Below are positions 1 to 12,982 of a stretch of DNA of 64,000 nt, piece after piece. The notes beneath the pieces were generated by a model. The model did no database searches. It was given only the letters and a program-made list of their open reading frames with translations, and had not been told where the DNA came from. A program made the position numbers and the translations under genes. Origin of the DNA: Neisseria dumasiana (GTDB lineage Bacteria > Pseudomonadota > Gammaproteobacteria > Burkholderiales > Neisseriaceae); assembly GCF_022870885.1 (NCBI RefSeq), contig NZ_CP091509.1, forward strand, positions 1 through 64,000, in the 5' to 3' direction. Position 1 is the stretch's first letter; every line of letters begins with the position of its first letter.

Positions 1-471
1 CTGCTGGAAGACATGCAGCCCGATGAAGTAGAAGCCGTGCTGGCACACGAGTTGGGACATTTCAAACACAGACACATTATCAAACAGATGCTGATTACCT
101 TTGTATTGGCATTGGCCGTGTTGTATGTGTTGGGGCAACTAATGCCGCAAGCCGCCTTTTATCAAAGTTTAGGTGTACATTACCCCAGCCATGCCATGGC
201 TTTACTACTGTTTCTTCTCGTATTGCCAGTATTCACTTTCCCTTTTTCACCGTTGGCCAGTTTGGTCTCTAGACGCAATGAATTTGAAGCCGACCGCTAC
301 GCAGCAGCCACATCGTCTGCTCAAAGCTTAATTGCCGCTTTAACCAAACTCTACCGCAGCAATGCAGCCAGCTTAGTGTCCGATAAATGGTATTCACGTT
401 TTTATGATTCACACCCCGGCGCACGCGAAAGAGTAGCAGCATTGAAACAAGCACAAGCTCCCGTCAAATAA
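1..471 (+). CDS. M48 family zinc metalloprotease, C-terminal part (cut by window edge)
   Basis: The frame is open from base 1, so the gene starts upstream of the window. About 156 residues are visible. HELGH at visible residues 16-20 is the HExxH zinc motif, and NEFEAD further on supplies the third (Glu) ligand typical of the Ste24/HtpX-like M48 family. Two hydrophobic stretches between them (starting MLITFVLALAV and AMALLLFLLVL) are transmembrane helices, so this is an integral inner-membrane protease, probably acting on membrane or misfolded proteins. The length of the missing N-terminal half is unknown. A DUS-type terminator follows directly. Confidence 0.85.
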   Translation: MLEDMQPDEVEAVLAHELGHFKHRHIIKQMLITFVLALAVLYVLGQLMPQAAFYQSLGVHYPSHAMALLLFLLVLPVFTFPFSPLASLVSRRNEFEADRYAAATSSAQSLIAALTKLYRSNAASLVSDKWYSRFYDSHPGARERVAALKQAQAPVK

Positions 472-486
472 AACAAAAGCGTTTTC

Positions 487-527
487 AACCGTGCCGTCTG
501 AAAGAAACTTTTTCAGACGGCACGGTT
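487..527 (+). terminator. DUS inverted-repeat terminator after the M48 protease gene
   Basis: AACCGTGCCGTCTGAAA is followed 7 bases later by its exact reverse complement, giving a 17-bp stem. It lies 15 bases after the protease stop codon. The core GCCGTCTGAA is the Neisseria uptake sequence, here preceded by GT. Confidence 0.75.
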
Positions 528-688
528 GTATTTTTCCGGTTGTATTTTGATATGTGACGTAGGGTTTTGATGTATTGATGTAGGGTTTTGTTGCCGGTTT
601 GTCGGTTTGGCTGTTACGGAGTGTGAAATAAAAACCGATAAGAAACATCGGGATGGGTGATTTGGTGCGAATAATTGCATTTTTGGTG

Positions 689-718
689 TTGACGGGTTGG
701 GTTTGGGGTGTGTATAGT
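689..718 (+). promoter_or_regulatory. rRNA operon promoter
   Basis: TTGACG (689-694) and TATAGT (713-718) are separated by 18 bases, about 165 bases upstream of mature 16S. This is a near-consensus sigma-70 promoter in the expected place. I saw no second equally good promoter between 541 and 884. Confidence 0.65.
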
Positions 719-750
719 TCGGTTTCTTCGCTGCTGAGACGGCGGATTTA

Positions 751-804
751 AGTTCTTTAACAACACAGATTACCGATAAGTGTGAGTGTCTTAGGCCTCA
801 CACT
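751..804 (+). promoter_or_regulatory. rRNA leader antitermination signals (boxA, boxB-like hairpin)
   Basis: AGTTCTTTAACAA at 751-763 closely matches the ribosomal boxA consensus. It is followed by a perfect 8-bp hairpin, AGTGTGAG (779-786) with CTCACACT (797-804), in the place of boxB. Known role: loading Nus factors so that RNA polymerase reads through the untranslated rRNA operon. Confidence 0.6.
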
Positions 805-884
805 GCGACAAAAACAGACGAGACAAGATTATATCATTGTCAGTCGGTTTCTTTGAAGCAGACCAGAAGTTAAAAGTTAGAGAT

Positions 885-2429
<1,545 letters not shown>

Positions 2430-2537
2430 GAGAAGAAGAGGTCGCGGGCACTCACACTTATCGGTAAACTGTGAAATTAAAGATGCGTTAGAATTTTTGC
2501 ATGCTTGAAGTTTGGGTGTGCAAAGACAAGAGGCCTT

Positions 2538-2614
<77 letters not shown>

Positions 2615-2663
2615 GACATTCTCAAAGCGAAAGTAATCGGTATCGATACTTGGTTAAGAGTAT

Positions 2664-2739
2664 GGGGGCATAGCTCAGTTGGTAGAGCACCTGCTTTGCA
2701 AGCAGGGGGTCATCGGTTCGATCCCGTTTGCCTCCACCA
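2664..2739 (+). tRNA. alaT: tRNA-Ala (anticodon TGC)
   Basis: 76-base cloverleaf. Acceptor GGGGGCA pairs with TGCCTCC, the anticodon loop reads CTTTGCAAG, the T arm contains CGGTTCGATCCCG, and CCA is encoded. Lies 49 bases after tRNA-Ile. Confidence 0.95.
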
Positions 2740-3067
2740 AAACTACGCCAAAAGGACTTTACAAATTAAAGTAAGCTGCTAGAATGCGCAGCTCGTTTTA
2801 ATTTGCAAAGTTTAACCGTAAGCGGATAAACAGACGCATTGATCTTTAACAAATTAGAAAGCCGAAATCAACAAACAAAGACAATGTCGGCTTACCGTAA
2901 CAGGTAAGCCACAGTATTTGGGTGATGATTGTATCGACCGGACTGTGAAACACAAAAGGCACAGTTCGGTACACAACAAGCAGTAAGCTTTGTCAGAGTA
3001 GAGTCTTCAAGTTGCGTAGGTAGTCAACGCCGAAACAACGAAGTCAGAGAGGTTCTTGAAATGATAG
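2740..3067 (+). promoter_or_regulatory. tRNA-Ala to 23S spacer with second boxA
   Basis: No gene is seen. TGATCTTTAACAA at 2840-2852 is a second boxA antitermination element. Towards the end, TGATAGAGTCAAG (3062-3074) pairs with CTTGACTCTATCA (5946-5958) to close the 23S precursor stem used in RNase III processing. Confidence 0.6.
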
Positions 3068-5953
<2,886 letters not shown>

Positions 5954-6090
5954 TATCATTTGAAGAACTTTGAAAGACGTGTTCTCAAAAATAAAGCTTA
6001 CATCAGTCTTGAAGACGATACACATCACAGTTGATTGAATAATAAGCGGAAGAGTTCTTCCCTAACGGCTTTCCCGATTTGTACAGTTTA

Positions 6091-6206
6091 CGTCTGGCGG
6101 CCATAGCGAGTTGGTCCCACGCCTTCCCATCCCGAACAGGACCGTGAAACGACTCAGCGCCGATGATAGTGTGGATACCCATGTGAAAGTAGGTCACTGC
6201 CAGACA
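6091..6206 (+). rRNA. rrf: 5S ribosomal RNA
   Basis: The terminal helix pairs GTCTGGC near 6092 with GCCAGAC near 6199-6205. The body contains the conserved CCCATCCCGAACAGG segment. Length is about 116 bases, and it sits 137 bases after 23S. Confidence 0.93.
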
Positions 6207-6217
6207 CTTATTCCGAA

Positions 6218-6247
6218 CCCCTGATATTGCATATATCAGGGGTTTTT
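6218..6247 (+). terminator. rRNA operon terminator
   Basis: CCCTGATAT and ATATCAGGG form a hairpin directly after 5S, followed by TTTTTT. This is a textbook rho-independent terminator without uptake sequences. Confidence 0.85.
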
Positions 6248-6517
6248 TGCTGGCTCGGGGGAAGGCTTGTTTGCCGCACATATGGTTTTACAGGCATAGG
6301 GCAAAAAAAGGTTTATTTGCGGTAGTGTTCCGTCTCGTGATGAAAGGGGATGTTGCCCGGTTGCGACAATATCCGGCATCTGTATTGTTACTTTGGTTAT
6401 TAGTATTTGAAGGGTCGGGCTAATCTGTTTATGATGGTTGGCCGCCCACAAAGGTGCTGCAAAATCTGCGGCAACGGACGGGGCGTTTCAAACACATTCG
6501 GAATAAGGAGCATTATT
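6248..6517. other. Spacer between rRNA terminator and comEA-type gene
   Basis: I see no credible gene. An open frame runs through the right half into the comEA-type gene, but its codons look non-coding and the real start is at 6518. The promoter of that gene should lie here, but I cannot place it confidently. Confidence 0.4.
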
Positions 6518-6829
6518 GTGAAAACATATATGAAACGATTTTACGCAGGGGTATCGGCTATGTTGTTGTCGGCGCTGTCGCTGGCGGCGGTGAATATCAA
6601 TACGGCAACGGAGGAGGAGTTGAAGGCTTTGCCGGGTATCGGCCCGTCGAAGGCGGCGGCGATTGTGGCCTACCGTCAGCATAATGGCCAGTTCAAGAGT
6701 GTGGACGATTTGAAGAACGTGAAGGGTATCGGCGAGGGTGTTTTAGCGAAGCTGCGCGATGAGGCGACGGTGAACGGTGGAGCCAAGAAGAAAACCGACA
6801 AAGCCGTTCCGGCAATTAAGGGTAAATAA
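6518..6829 (+). CDS. comEA: ComEA-type helix-hairpin-helix competence protein
   Basis: About 103 residues. A signal peptide (KRFYAG..LLSALSLAA, start to about residue 24) is followed by the mature sequence VNINTATEEEL and two HhH motifs, LPGIGPSKAAAIV and VKGIGEGVLAKL, which bind double-stranded DNA non-specifically. The C-terminus is a Lys-rich tail. The protein is periplasmic and pulls in DNA during type IV pilus-dependent transformation. Start choice: GTG at 6518 has AAGGAG 7 bases upstream; ATG at 6530 is an alternative giving a shorter signal peptide. In pathogenic neisseriae the equivalent comE gene also sits directly behind rRNA operons, in several copies, so a duplicate elsewhere in this genome is likely. 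Confidence 0.9.
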   Translation: MKTYMKRFYAGVSAMLLSALSLAAVNINTATEEELKALPGIGPSKAAAIVAYRQHNGQFKSVDDLKNVKGIGEGVLAKLRDEATVNGGAKKKTDKAVPAIKGK

Positions 6830-6952
6830 GCACCGGGGACGGTGAAGCTCTGAAAACCCGTCTTCACCCAAACGGACGATAGGGCGGTCTTGCGGATGAA
6901 GACGGTAGCGGAAATCCTTTTGTTTGGGGAATATGGTGATGGTGTGCACCCT

Positions 6953-8163
6953 GAGACCTTTGCAAAACCCTCAAAAATCCTTTAAATTCCCACTCACATC
7001 AAACTCCGGGAATTTAGAGGATTTTGTTCATGAGCAGCTTTTTACACACCGACGCCCTCCACCACATCGAAAAACATCTCGACCGCTTCCCACTCATCAA
7101 ACTCGACCGTATTCTTGACCGGACACCCATTGAACAATACCTCGCCGGCCGCAAAACCCGCTACGTGCGCGACAACGGCTTATCCTTTGCTCTCCATGTT
7201 CAAAGCCATCCTGCTCGGTCAATGGCACAGCCTTTCCGACCCCGAACTCGAATACAGCCTCATCACCCGCATCGATTTCCAACTCTTCTGCCGCTTCGAC
7301 GACTTTTGCATTCCTGACCACAGCACCCTCTGCCGTTTCCGCAACTGGCTGGCGCAAGACAACACCTTGGCCGAACTACTGGATCTGATTAACCGCCAAC
7401 TGACTGACCAGGGCTTAAAAGTAGAGAAAGCATCCGCCGCCATCGTTGACGCCACCATTATTCAGACGGCCGGCGGCAAACAGCGTCAGGCCATAGAAGT
7501 GGATGACGAAGGCGTTGTCTGTGGCGAAACCACCCCCAGCAAAGACCCGGATGCCAGATGGATCAAAAAAGACGGCCGCTTCCATCTGGGCTACAAACAA
7601 CACACCCGTACCGATGCGGACGGCTATATCGAGAAACTGCACATCACCCCGGCCAATGCTCATGAGTGCAAACACCTGCTGCCATTACCGGCGGACATCG
7701 CAGAAGGCAGCACCGTCTATGCGGATAAAGGCTACGACAGCCGGGAGAACCGACAACATTTGGCAGCGTGCGGCTTGAAAGACGGCATCATGCAAAAAGC
7801 ACACCGTGGCTGCCCGTTAAGCCAAGAGCAGAAAATCCGCAACGGCCGGCTGGCGAAAGTGCGCTATGTGGTGGAACAAAGCTTTGGTACGTTGCACCGC
7901 AAATTCCGCTATGGCCGGTCAGCCTATTTTGGGTTGGGCAAAGTGAGGGCGCAAAGCCACCTGAAGGCGATGTGTGTGAACCTGTTGAAGGCGGCCAACA
8001 GGATAGGTGTGCCTGTTGCTGCCTGAACAGGCAGGCAGTGCCTCATGATGAGGCACTTTAAGGGGACTTTAGGGGTAGCTTGTCTACTTTTTACGCAAAA
8101 ACAGCCGGAACATGATGAAGAATGTTCCGGCTGTTTGTTGGCGTGGGGTTTTGCAAAGGTCTC
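6953..8163 (+). mobile_element. IS5-family insertion sequence with matching terminal repeats
   Basis: Left end GAGACCTTTGCAAAACCC (6953-6970) and right end GGGTTTTGCAAAGGTCTC (8146-8163) are perfect 18-bp inverted repeats enclosing a transposase gene of the IS5 family. Length is 1211 bp. No convincing target duplication is visible (left flank ..CACCCT, right flank TTACTG..). An internal hairpin, AGCCGGAACAT with ATGTTCCGGCT (8103-8132), lies between the transposase stop and the right end and may insulate the element from outside transcription. Confidence 0.85.
7030..8026 (+). pseudogene. IS5-family transposase, frameshifted
   Basis: The N-terminal part (MSSFLHTDALHHIEKHLDRF to RKTRYVRDN) reads from ATG 7030. 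From about 7177 the protein continues in another frame as AYPLLSMFKAILLGQWHSL and runs to the stop at 8024-8026. Intact relatives, as I remember them, have a few extra residues (RGRP-like) between DN and AYP, so a loss of about 11 bases near 7177 explains the shift. The catalytic DDE pieces survive downstream: VDATIIQTAGG, VYADKGYDS and RYVVEQSFGTLHRKFRYG. The element is probably not self-mobile unless the shift is programmed or an intact copy acts in trans. Confidence 0.8.
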
Positions 8164-8166
8164 TTA

Positions 8167-8198
8167 CTGTCTGAGTGTCGCACTGTCTGAGTGTCGCA
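8167..8198. repeat. Two tandem copies of a 16-bp unit at the IS right flank
   Basis: CTGTCTGAGTGTCGCA occurs twice in perfect tandem, 3 bases outside the right IS end. It may be a scar of an insertion or slippage event. Confidence 0.6.
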
Positions 8199-8279
8199 CT
8201 TGAGATTCGAACCTAAGGGCGTCTGAAAACACTTGCAATCATTTTCAGACGGCCTTGGAGACTAGATTTTTAATCTGAT

Positions 8280-8711
8280 TTATTCTTGCTCAGAGTCATT
8301 TAGCTGCTTTAATTTGTCTTTTTCCAGCTGCTTGACAGACAAATACGTTCCGCAGTAATAGCAGCGTTTCCTAAAAGGTGTGAACCCCTTTGTATAGGAT
8401 AAGCCAACTCCGCTACCCACTTCCGCTCCTCCGTAACCTGCAGGCTGAACTTTTTTGCATTTAGGGCATCGGGCGAATATTAACGTATTCAGAATACAAA
8501 AGATTATTAAGCTACCCAAACCAAAAAGAAAAATATTTGCATATTTAGTCTCTATAATTTTCACCAATTCTAAGGGTAAAAAAATTGCTAGTATTGCACT
8601 CAATATGATAACAATAAAAGAAAGTTTAGCCAAAAAGCTACTTTTCTTATAATGTAATGCATAATTTAACTGCTGCTCATATTCGACTTTGTTATTTAGA
8701 TTAAATTTCAT
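8280..8711 (-). CDS. Small membrane protein with zinc-ribbon cysteines, possible immunity partner
   Basis: 143 residues, not recognised as a named family. A hydrophilic N-terminus is followed by two membrane segments (around residues 29-50 and 60-80), then CPKC (residues 82-85) and CYYC (117-120), a likely zinc ribbon. A charged, Lys/Glu-rich tail follows. It starts only 6 bases after the stop of the upstream gene, so the two are surely co-transcribed. The position directly after a toxin-like C-terminal cassette makes it a candidate immunity protein; this is inference from position only. Base composition is clearly more AT-rich than the neighbouring core genes, which suggests transfer. Confidence 0.6.
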   Translation of the reverse strand: MKFNLNNKVEYEQQLNYALHYKKSSFLAKLSFIVIILSAILAIFLPLELVKIIETKYANIFLFGLGSLIIFCILNTLIFARCPKCKKVQPAGYGGAEVGSGVGLSYTKGFTPFRKRCYYCGTYLSVKQLEKDKLKQLNDSEQE

Positions 8712-8717
8712 TATTCC

Positions 8718-9323
8718 TTACCTCTGCAACCGAAATTTAAAAGCATCCCATTTAATTAGCGCTCCTCCGCCTACAGAACCTGATTTGAAACCCAAATTAC
8801 CTCCACCATTAACAAAAAATTTTGTATCTCCCTTTCCATTTGTTTTACCTTCTACTCCTGCTTCCGTATGAAAACCCCCACCAAGCCCCCAAAAGCGTGC
8901 TTCTGCCTCAATTCTATTTGAAACTGCCAGTGCATGGGAGCGAGGTTCGCTACCTTTGACAATGTTTATAATATCTTTATCTAAATCAGAAGAAGATATA
9001 CTCAACCCCTTTGCCGCATTGACCTGGTCAAACTTCAGCTTCCCGCCATATCCCAAACCAAACGCCATATCAGCCTTATACAATTTTGCATGACCCGGAA
9101 TCCACAAAAAACTCATACCGCCATTGGCTTGGAAAATATAGCCCACCATCCCTGCTATACGGATTTCAGAACCGTGTTTTGAGAAACAGGCATCAACAGA
9201 CATGGAACCGCAAGTTGGTTTAAACCACTTCTCGGTATCTTGATTTTCTTTATGGCTGCCATAAGAATCGCCAAACAGATTATTTTCGATAGCTATTTCC
9301 ACTGTTTGGGCAGCAGCATTCAT
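8718..9323 (-). CDS. Orphan polymorphic-toxin C-terminal cassette (VENN-like), hypothetical
   Basis: 201 residues from ATG 9323. The frame stays open upstream to a stop at 9381-9383 without a good start or ribosome site. It begins AAAQTVEIAIENNLFGD: IENN after an Ala-rich helix resembles the pre-toxin VENN motif that precedes the variable toxin domain of CdiA/filamentous-haemagglutinin-type proteins. The rest is Gly-rich and contains no nuclease motif I can name. It looks like a displaced C-terminal toxin cassette separated from its large secreted carrier, of the kind stored as silent modules for recombination. AT-rich and next to an IS. Alternatives: a decayed fragment, or a small secreted protein whose true start I have missed. 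Confidence 0.5.
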   Translation of the reverse strand: MNAAAQTVEIAIENNLFGDSYGSHKENQDTEKWFKPTCGSMSVDACFSKHGSEIRIAGMVGYIFQANGGMSFLWIPGHAKLYKADMAFGLGYGGKLKFDQVNAAKGLSISSSDLDKDIINIVKGSEPRSHALAVSNRIEAEARFWGLGGGFHTEAGVEGKTNGKGDTKFFVNGGGNLGFKSGSVGGGALIKWDAFKFRLQR

Positions 9324-9462
9324 ATTTCTGCCGGTTACAAAAACCTTGCACGCGGTGAGTTTGGCATATAATAAAACTACTTAATTTTAATAACAATTGC
9401 ATTATGCTCGGCTCAATGCCCAAGCATGATTGATGTATGCGTTTTTAAGTTGATTGACCATT

Positions 9463-9503
9463 CGCCTTGAATTGCATCTACATTTGGGAAGGGCAAAGGT
9501 CTC
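9463..9503 (+). repeat. Degenerate end of a small repeat family with IS-like terminus
   Basis: CGCCTTGAATTGCATCTACA followed by GGGCAAAGGTCTC. Related tails occur at 46341-46383 and 56637-56679, and the last 11 bases match the right end of the IS at 8146-8163. An outward TTTTTAAGTTGATTGA (9442-9457), found also at 29366-29381, lies just upstream. Confidence 0.5.
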
Positions 9504-9520
9504 TTCCAATTGATTGATTA

Positions 9521-9550
9521 AAAATCCCCTGTCGCTTGACAGGGGATTTT
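9521..9550 (-). terminator. Terminator downstream of dnaJ
   Basis: AAAATCCCCTGTC and GACAGGGGATTTT form a 13-bp stem with a 4-base loop, 46 bases after the dnaJ stop. On the minus strand it ends in a T-rich run. Not DUS-derived. Confidence 0.85.
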
Positions 9551-9595
9551 CATTGGCTGGAGGGCCGTCTGAAATGGCGTGTGCTTGAGAGAAGC

Positions 9596-10726
9596 TTAAT
9601 CGAAAATATCGCGCACTTTGTCGAAGAATGATTTTTGACGCGGTGTTTGCGAGCGTTCCATGCCAGTGGAGATTTTTTCAAATTCTTCCAACAGCTCTTT
9701 TTGGCGGTCGGTGAGGTTAACGGGGGTTTCCACAACCACATGGCAATACAGGTCGCCTACGGCGCTGGAGCGCAGTGATTTGATGCCTTTGCCTTTGACG
9801 CGCATACGGCGGCCGGTTTGGGTTTCTTTCGGAATGCTCAGTTTGACTTTGCCGTCGAGCGTGGGTACTTCCACCTCGCCGCCGAGTGCGGCAATGGCAA
9901 AGCTGATGGGCATTTCGCAGTGCAGATCCAAGCCGTTGCGCTCGAAGGTTTTGTGTTCTTTCACATGAACGACAACGTATAAATCGCCGCTGGGTGCGCC
10001 GTGCATACCCGGTTCGCCTTCTCCACTGAGACGGATGCGTTGGCCGTCGTCGATGCCGGCAGGGATGTTGACTTCAACCGTTTTGGTGGTTTTCACGCGG
10101 CCTTCGCCACGGCATTTGAGGCAGGGGTCTTTGATTTCTTTGCCTGTGCCGTGACAGGTGGGGCAGGTTTGCTGCATTTGGAAAATGGCTTGGCGCACAT
10201 GGATGGTGCCTGTGCCGTGACAGGTGGAGCAGGTGGTTGCCGAGGTGCCGGGTTTGGCGCCGCTGCCGTGGCAGACATCACACTCTTCGTAAGTGGGAAT
10301 GGTGATGCGTTTTTTGATGCCTTTGGCGGCTTCTTCGAGTGTGATTTCTACGGCGTATTGGAGGTCTGCGCCCTGATAGTTGGGCTGACGGCCTCCTGCC
10401 GCACCGCCGAACATTTGGCTGAAAATGTCGCCGAAGTCGAAGCCTTGCGCGCCGCCGAATCCGCCAAAACCGCCGCCGAATCCGCCGCCGCCCATATTGG
10501 GATCGACGCCGGCGTGGCCGTATTGGTCGTATGCGCTGCGTTTTTGTTTGTCGGACAAAATATCGTAGGCTTTTTGGATTTCTTTAAATTTTTCCTCCGC
10601 TTCGGCGTTGCCGGGGTTGCGGTCGGGGTGGTATTTCATGGCGAGTTTGCGGTAGGCTTTTTTGATTTCGTCATCGCTTGCACTACGGGCTACGCCGAGG
10701 GTTTCGTAGAAGTCTTTGCTGCTCAT
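9596..10726 (-). CDS. dnaJ: Chaperone DnaJ (Hsp40)
   Basis: 376 residues, full length for type I DnaJ. The J domain carries HPD at residues 33-35, followed by a Gly/Phe-rich linker (about 78-115). Four CxxCxGxG zinc repeats have cysteines at 149/152, 166/169, 188/191 and 202/205, and a C-terminal substrate-binding domain follows. It stimulates the DnaK ATPase and delivers unfolded clients in the cytoplasm. dnaK is not in the window. The gene sits downstream of the opp operon but is separated from it by a strong terminator, so it should have its own promoter within 10727-10883. Confidence 0.97.
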   Translation of the reverse strand: MSSKDFYETLGVARSASDDEIKKAYRKLAMKYHPDRNPGNAEAEEKFKEIQKAYDILSDKQKRSAYDQYGHAGVDPNMGGGGFGGGFGGFGGAQGFDFGDIFSQMFGGAAGGRQPNYQGADLQYAVEITLEEAAKGIKKRITIPTYEECDVCHGSGAKPGTSATTCSTCHGTGTIHVRQAIFQMQQTCPTCHGTGKEIKDPCLKCRGEGRVKTTKTVEVNIPAGIDDGQRIRLSGEGEPGMHGAPSGDLYVVVHVKEHKTFERNGLDLHCEMPISFAIAALGGEVEVPTLDGKVKLSIPKETQTGRRMRVKGKGIKSLRSSAVGDLYCHVVVETPVNLTDRQKELLEEFEKISTGMERSQTPRQKSFFDKVRDIFD

Positions 10727-10883
10727 AATCTTTGTTGGTAAGGGTATGTGAAAATTGGCGTATAGATAGGGGCGGCTTGCGAAAACTCAAGAGTGGCAAC
10801 GGGTTAAAAGTGTATCTTTAAGCCATCTTTTTGCGTGATGAGTTTTTATACGGTTTTGTCTGGCTCTTTTGGGCTTCAATAGG

Positions 10884-10920
10884 ATCGAGGCCGTCTGAAA
10901 AGTTTTCAGACGGCCTCGAT
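10884..10920 (-). terminator. DUS-pair terminator after oppF
   Basis: A perfect 18-bp inverted repeat built on AGGCCGTCTGAA and its complement, 27 bases after the oppF stop. It closes the opp operon. Confidence 0.8.
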
Positions 10921-10946
10921 AAGGGTTTTACGCCGTATAGCGGTTT

Positions 10947-11933
10947 TTAACAGGTTGTGGTTTTCAAACAGGCTACGGTATGGGTGGATGTGCCTTGCAG
11001 TACAGGTTTGGTTTCGGCGCAGCTTGCGTCGGCCTGCGGGCAGCGGGTACGGAATACACAGCCGCTGGGCGGGTTGATGGGGCTGGGCAGGTCGCCGGGC
11101 AGAAGTTGGATGGTTTTGCTGCGCTCGGCTTCGGGGTCGGGCAGCGGTGCGGCAGACATTAGGGCGCGGGTGTAGGGGTGGGCGGGGTTGCCGTACACTT
11201 CGTGATCGGTGCCGAGTTCGATGGCGTTGCCCAGATACATCACCAGCACGCGGTCGGAAATGTGTTTGACTACCGATAAATCGTGGGCGATGAAAATCAG
11301 GGTCAGCCCCATTTCTTTTTGCACTTCTTTCAATAGGTTGACGACTTGCGCCTGAATGGATACGTCGAGTGCGGAAACGGGTTCGTCGCAAATAATCAGC
11401 TTGGGCTTGAGTATCAGCGCGCGGGCGATGCCGATGCGTTGGCATTGGCCGCCTGAAAATTCGTGCGGGTAGCGGTTGATGAGGTTGGGCAGCAGGCCGA
11501 CTTTGGCCATCATGTCTTTGACCTGGTGTTCGATTTCGGCTTTTTTGAGCTTGGGGTAAAAGGTTTTCAGCGGCTCGGCGATGATGTCGCCCACGGTCAT
11601 GCGCGGGTTGAGCGAGGCCAGCGGGTCTTGGAAAATCATTTGGATTTCACGGCGTTTCAGGCGCATGGCGGCGGGGGAAAGTGCGGTTAAGTCTTCGCCC
11701 TGCCAGATGATGTTGCCGCTTTTGGCTTTGACGAGGCCGATGATGGCGCGGGCAAGAGTGGATTTGCCGCAGCCGGATTCGCCGACGACACCGAGGGTTT
11801 CGCCGGCTTGAAGGTCGAACGATACGCCGTTGACGGCTTTGAGGGTTGCGGGTTTTTGCCAAAACCAAGCGTTGTCGGCTTTAACGTCGAAGGTAACGTG
11901 TAAATCGCGTACGGATAATAGGGTTTCGCTCAT
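10947..11933 (-). CDS. oppF: Oligopeptide ABC transporter ATPase OppF
   Basis: 328 residues. Walker [10 protein letters not shown] (51-59), ABC signature SGGQCQR, Walker [13 protein letters not shown], and the C-terminal oligopeptide/dipeptide transporter extension with [11 protein letters not shown]. This is the second of two ATPases that power peptide import through OppBC. Its ATG overlaps the oppD stop (ATGA), so the two are translationally coupled. It has the normal OppF length and lies last in the operon. Confidence 0.93.
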   Translation of the reverse strand: MSETLLSVRDLHVTFDVKADNAWFWQKPATLKAVNGVSFDLQAGETLGVVGESGCGKSTLARAIIGLVKAKSGNIIWQGEDLTALSPAAMRLKRREIQMIFQDPLASLNPRMTVGDIIAEPLKTFYPKLKKAEIEHQVKDMMAKVGLLPNLINRYPHEFSGGQCQRIGIARALILKPKLIICDEPVSALDVSIQAQVVNLLKEVQKEMGLTLIFIAHDLSVVKHISDRVLVMYLGNAIELGTDHEVYGNPAHPYTRALMSAAPLPDPEAERSKTIQLLPGDLPSPINPPSGCVFRTRCPQADASCAETKPVLQGTSTHTVACLKTTTC

Positions 11934-12916
11934 GCCTGTGCTCCCTGTAAATATTCAGACGGCCTGTGGCAGGCGCGTTTGCGGTGATCGTGCAGGATTT
12001 CCAATGCCGGTGCTTCGCGGCGGCAGATGTCTTCGACGTGCAGGCAGCGGTTTTGGAAGGGGCAGCCGGGCGGCAGGCTGGTGAGGTTGGGCGGGTTGCC
12101 GGGAATGGTGGACAGAATGTCGGCGGTTTCGTCCATGCGCGGCACGGCACCGAGCAGGCCGATGGTGTAGGGGTGGCTGGGGCGGTAGAAGATGTCGTCC
12201 ACTTTGCCGTATTCCATGGTGCGCCCGGCATACATCACCAACACTTGGTCGCAAATGCCGGCGACCACGCCTAAGTCGTGGGTAATCATGATGATGGTGG
12301 TGCCGAAATCGCGTTTCAAATCATTGAGCAACGCCATGATTTGCGCCTGCACGGTAACGTCGAGTGCGGTGGTGGGTTCGTCGGCAATCAACAGTTTGGG
12401 GCGGCACAACAAGGCCATGGCAATCATCACGCGCTGGCGCATGCCGCCTGAAAATTCGTGCGGATACATGCCGATGCGTTTTTTGGCTTCGGGGATTTTC
12501 ACGGCTTCGAGCATACGCACGGATTCAGCCCATGCTTCGCTTTTGCCCATGCCTTTGTGCAGGCGCAGCACTTCGGTAAGCTGGTCGCCCACGCGCATAT
12601 AGGGGTTGAGCGAGGTCATCGGGTCTTGGAAAATCATGGCGATTTGCTCGGCGCGGATTTTATTCAGCTCTTTAACGGGCAGGCCGAGGATTTCGCGGCC
12701 GTTAAACAAGGCCGAACCTGAGGTTTGGCCGTTTTTGGCCAGCAAGCCCATGATGGCGAAGGCGGTTTGCGATTTGCCGGAGCCGGATTCGCCGACGATG
12801 CCCAGCGTTTCGCCTTCGTGCAGATCGAAATTGAGTTTGTTGACCGCGGTAACGAGGCCGTCTTCGGTTTTGAAGCGGACTTCGAGGTCTTTTACTTGCA
12901 GTAAGGGTGTGCTCAT
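11930..12916 (-). CDS. oppD: Oligopeptide ABC transporter ATPase OppD
   Basis: 328 residues from ATG 12916, chosen because AAAAGGAAAA precedes it; the open frame extends 9 codons further upstream through a DUS. Walker [10 protein letters not shown] (42-50), signature SGGMRQR, Walker [13 protein letters not shown], and the C-terminal cysteine-bearing transporter extension (GCPFQNRC). It partners OppF. A DUS-pair hairpin lies just upstream, between oppC and oppD. Confidence 0.93.
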   Translation of the reverse strand: MSTPLLQVKDLEVRFKTEDGLVTAVNKLNFDLHEGETLGIVGESGSGKSQTAFAIMGLLAKNGQTSGSALFNGREILGLPVKELNKIRAEQIAMIFQDPMTSLNPYMRVGDQLTEVLRLHKGMGKSEAWAESVRMLEAVKIPEAKKRIGMYPHEFSGGMRQRVMIAMALLCRPKLLIADEPTTALDVTVQAQIMALLNDLKRDFGTTIIMITHDLGVVAGICDQVLVMYAGRTMEYGKVDDIFYRPSHPYTIGLLGAVPRMDETADILSTIPGNPPNLTSLPPGCPFQNRCLHVEDICRREAPALEILHDHRKRACHRPSEYLQGAQA

Positions 12917-12926
12917 TGTTTTTTCC

Positions 12927-12965
12927 TTTTCAGACGGCCTCAAGCATCAAGAGGCCGTCTGAAAA
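12927..12965 (-). terminator. DUS-pair hairpin between oppC and oppD
   Basis: A 15-bp stem, TTTTCAGACGGCCTC with GAGGCCGTCTGAAAA, and a 9-base loop between oppC and oppD. As it lies inside an operon it may be a partial terminator that lowers downstream expression. Confidence 0.6.
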
Positions 12966-12982
12966 TATTGATTTTCTTGGAT

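Noticed and set aside
6407..6517. Upstream in-frame extension of the comEA-type gene.
   Set aside because: It would bury the signal peptide 40 residues inside the protein, and AAGGAG is placed for the GTG at 6518.
8199..8222. GAGATTCGAACCTAAGGGCG just outside the IS looks like a tRNA T-arm on the minus strand (GGTTCGAATCTC), possible attachment-site remnant.
   Set aside because: Only the T loop and about four stem pairs can be drawn; no acceptor, anticodon arm or CCA is present, so chance similarity is more likely.
10001..10741. 246-codon open frame on the plus strand.
   Set aside because: Antisense to dnaJ; Ala/Val/Phe-rich composition arises from the codon pattern of the real gene.
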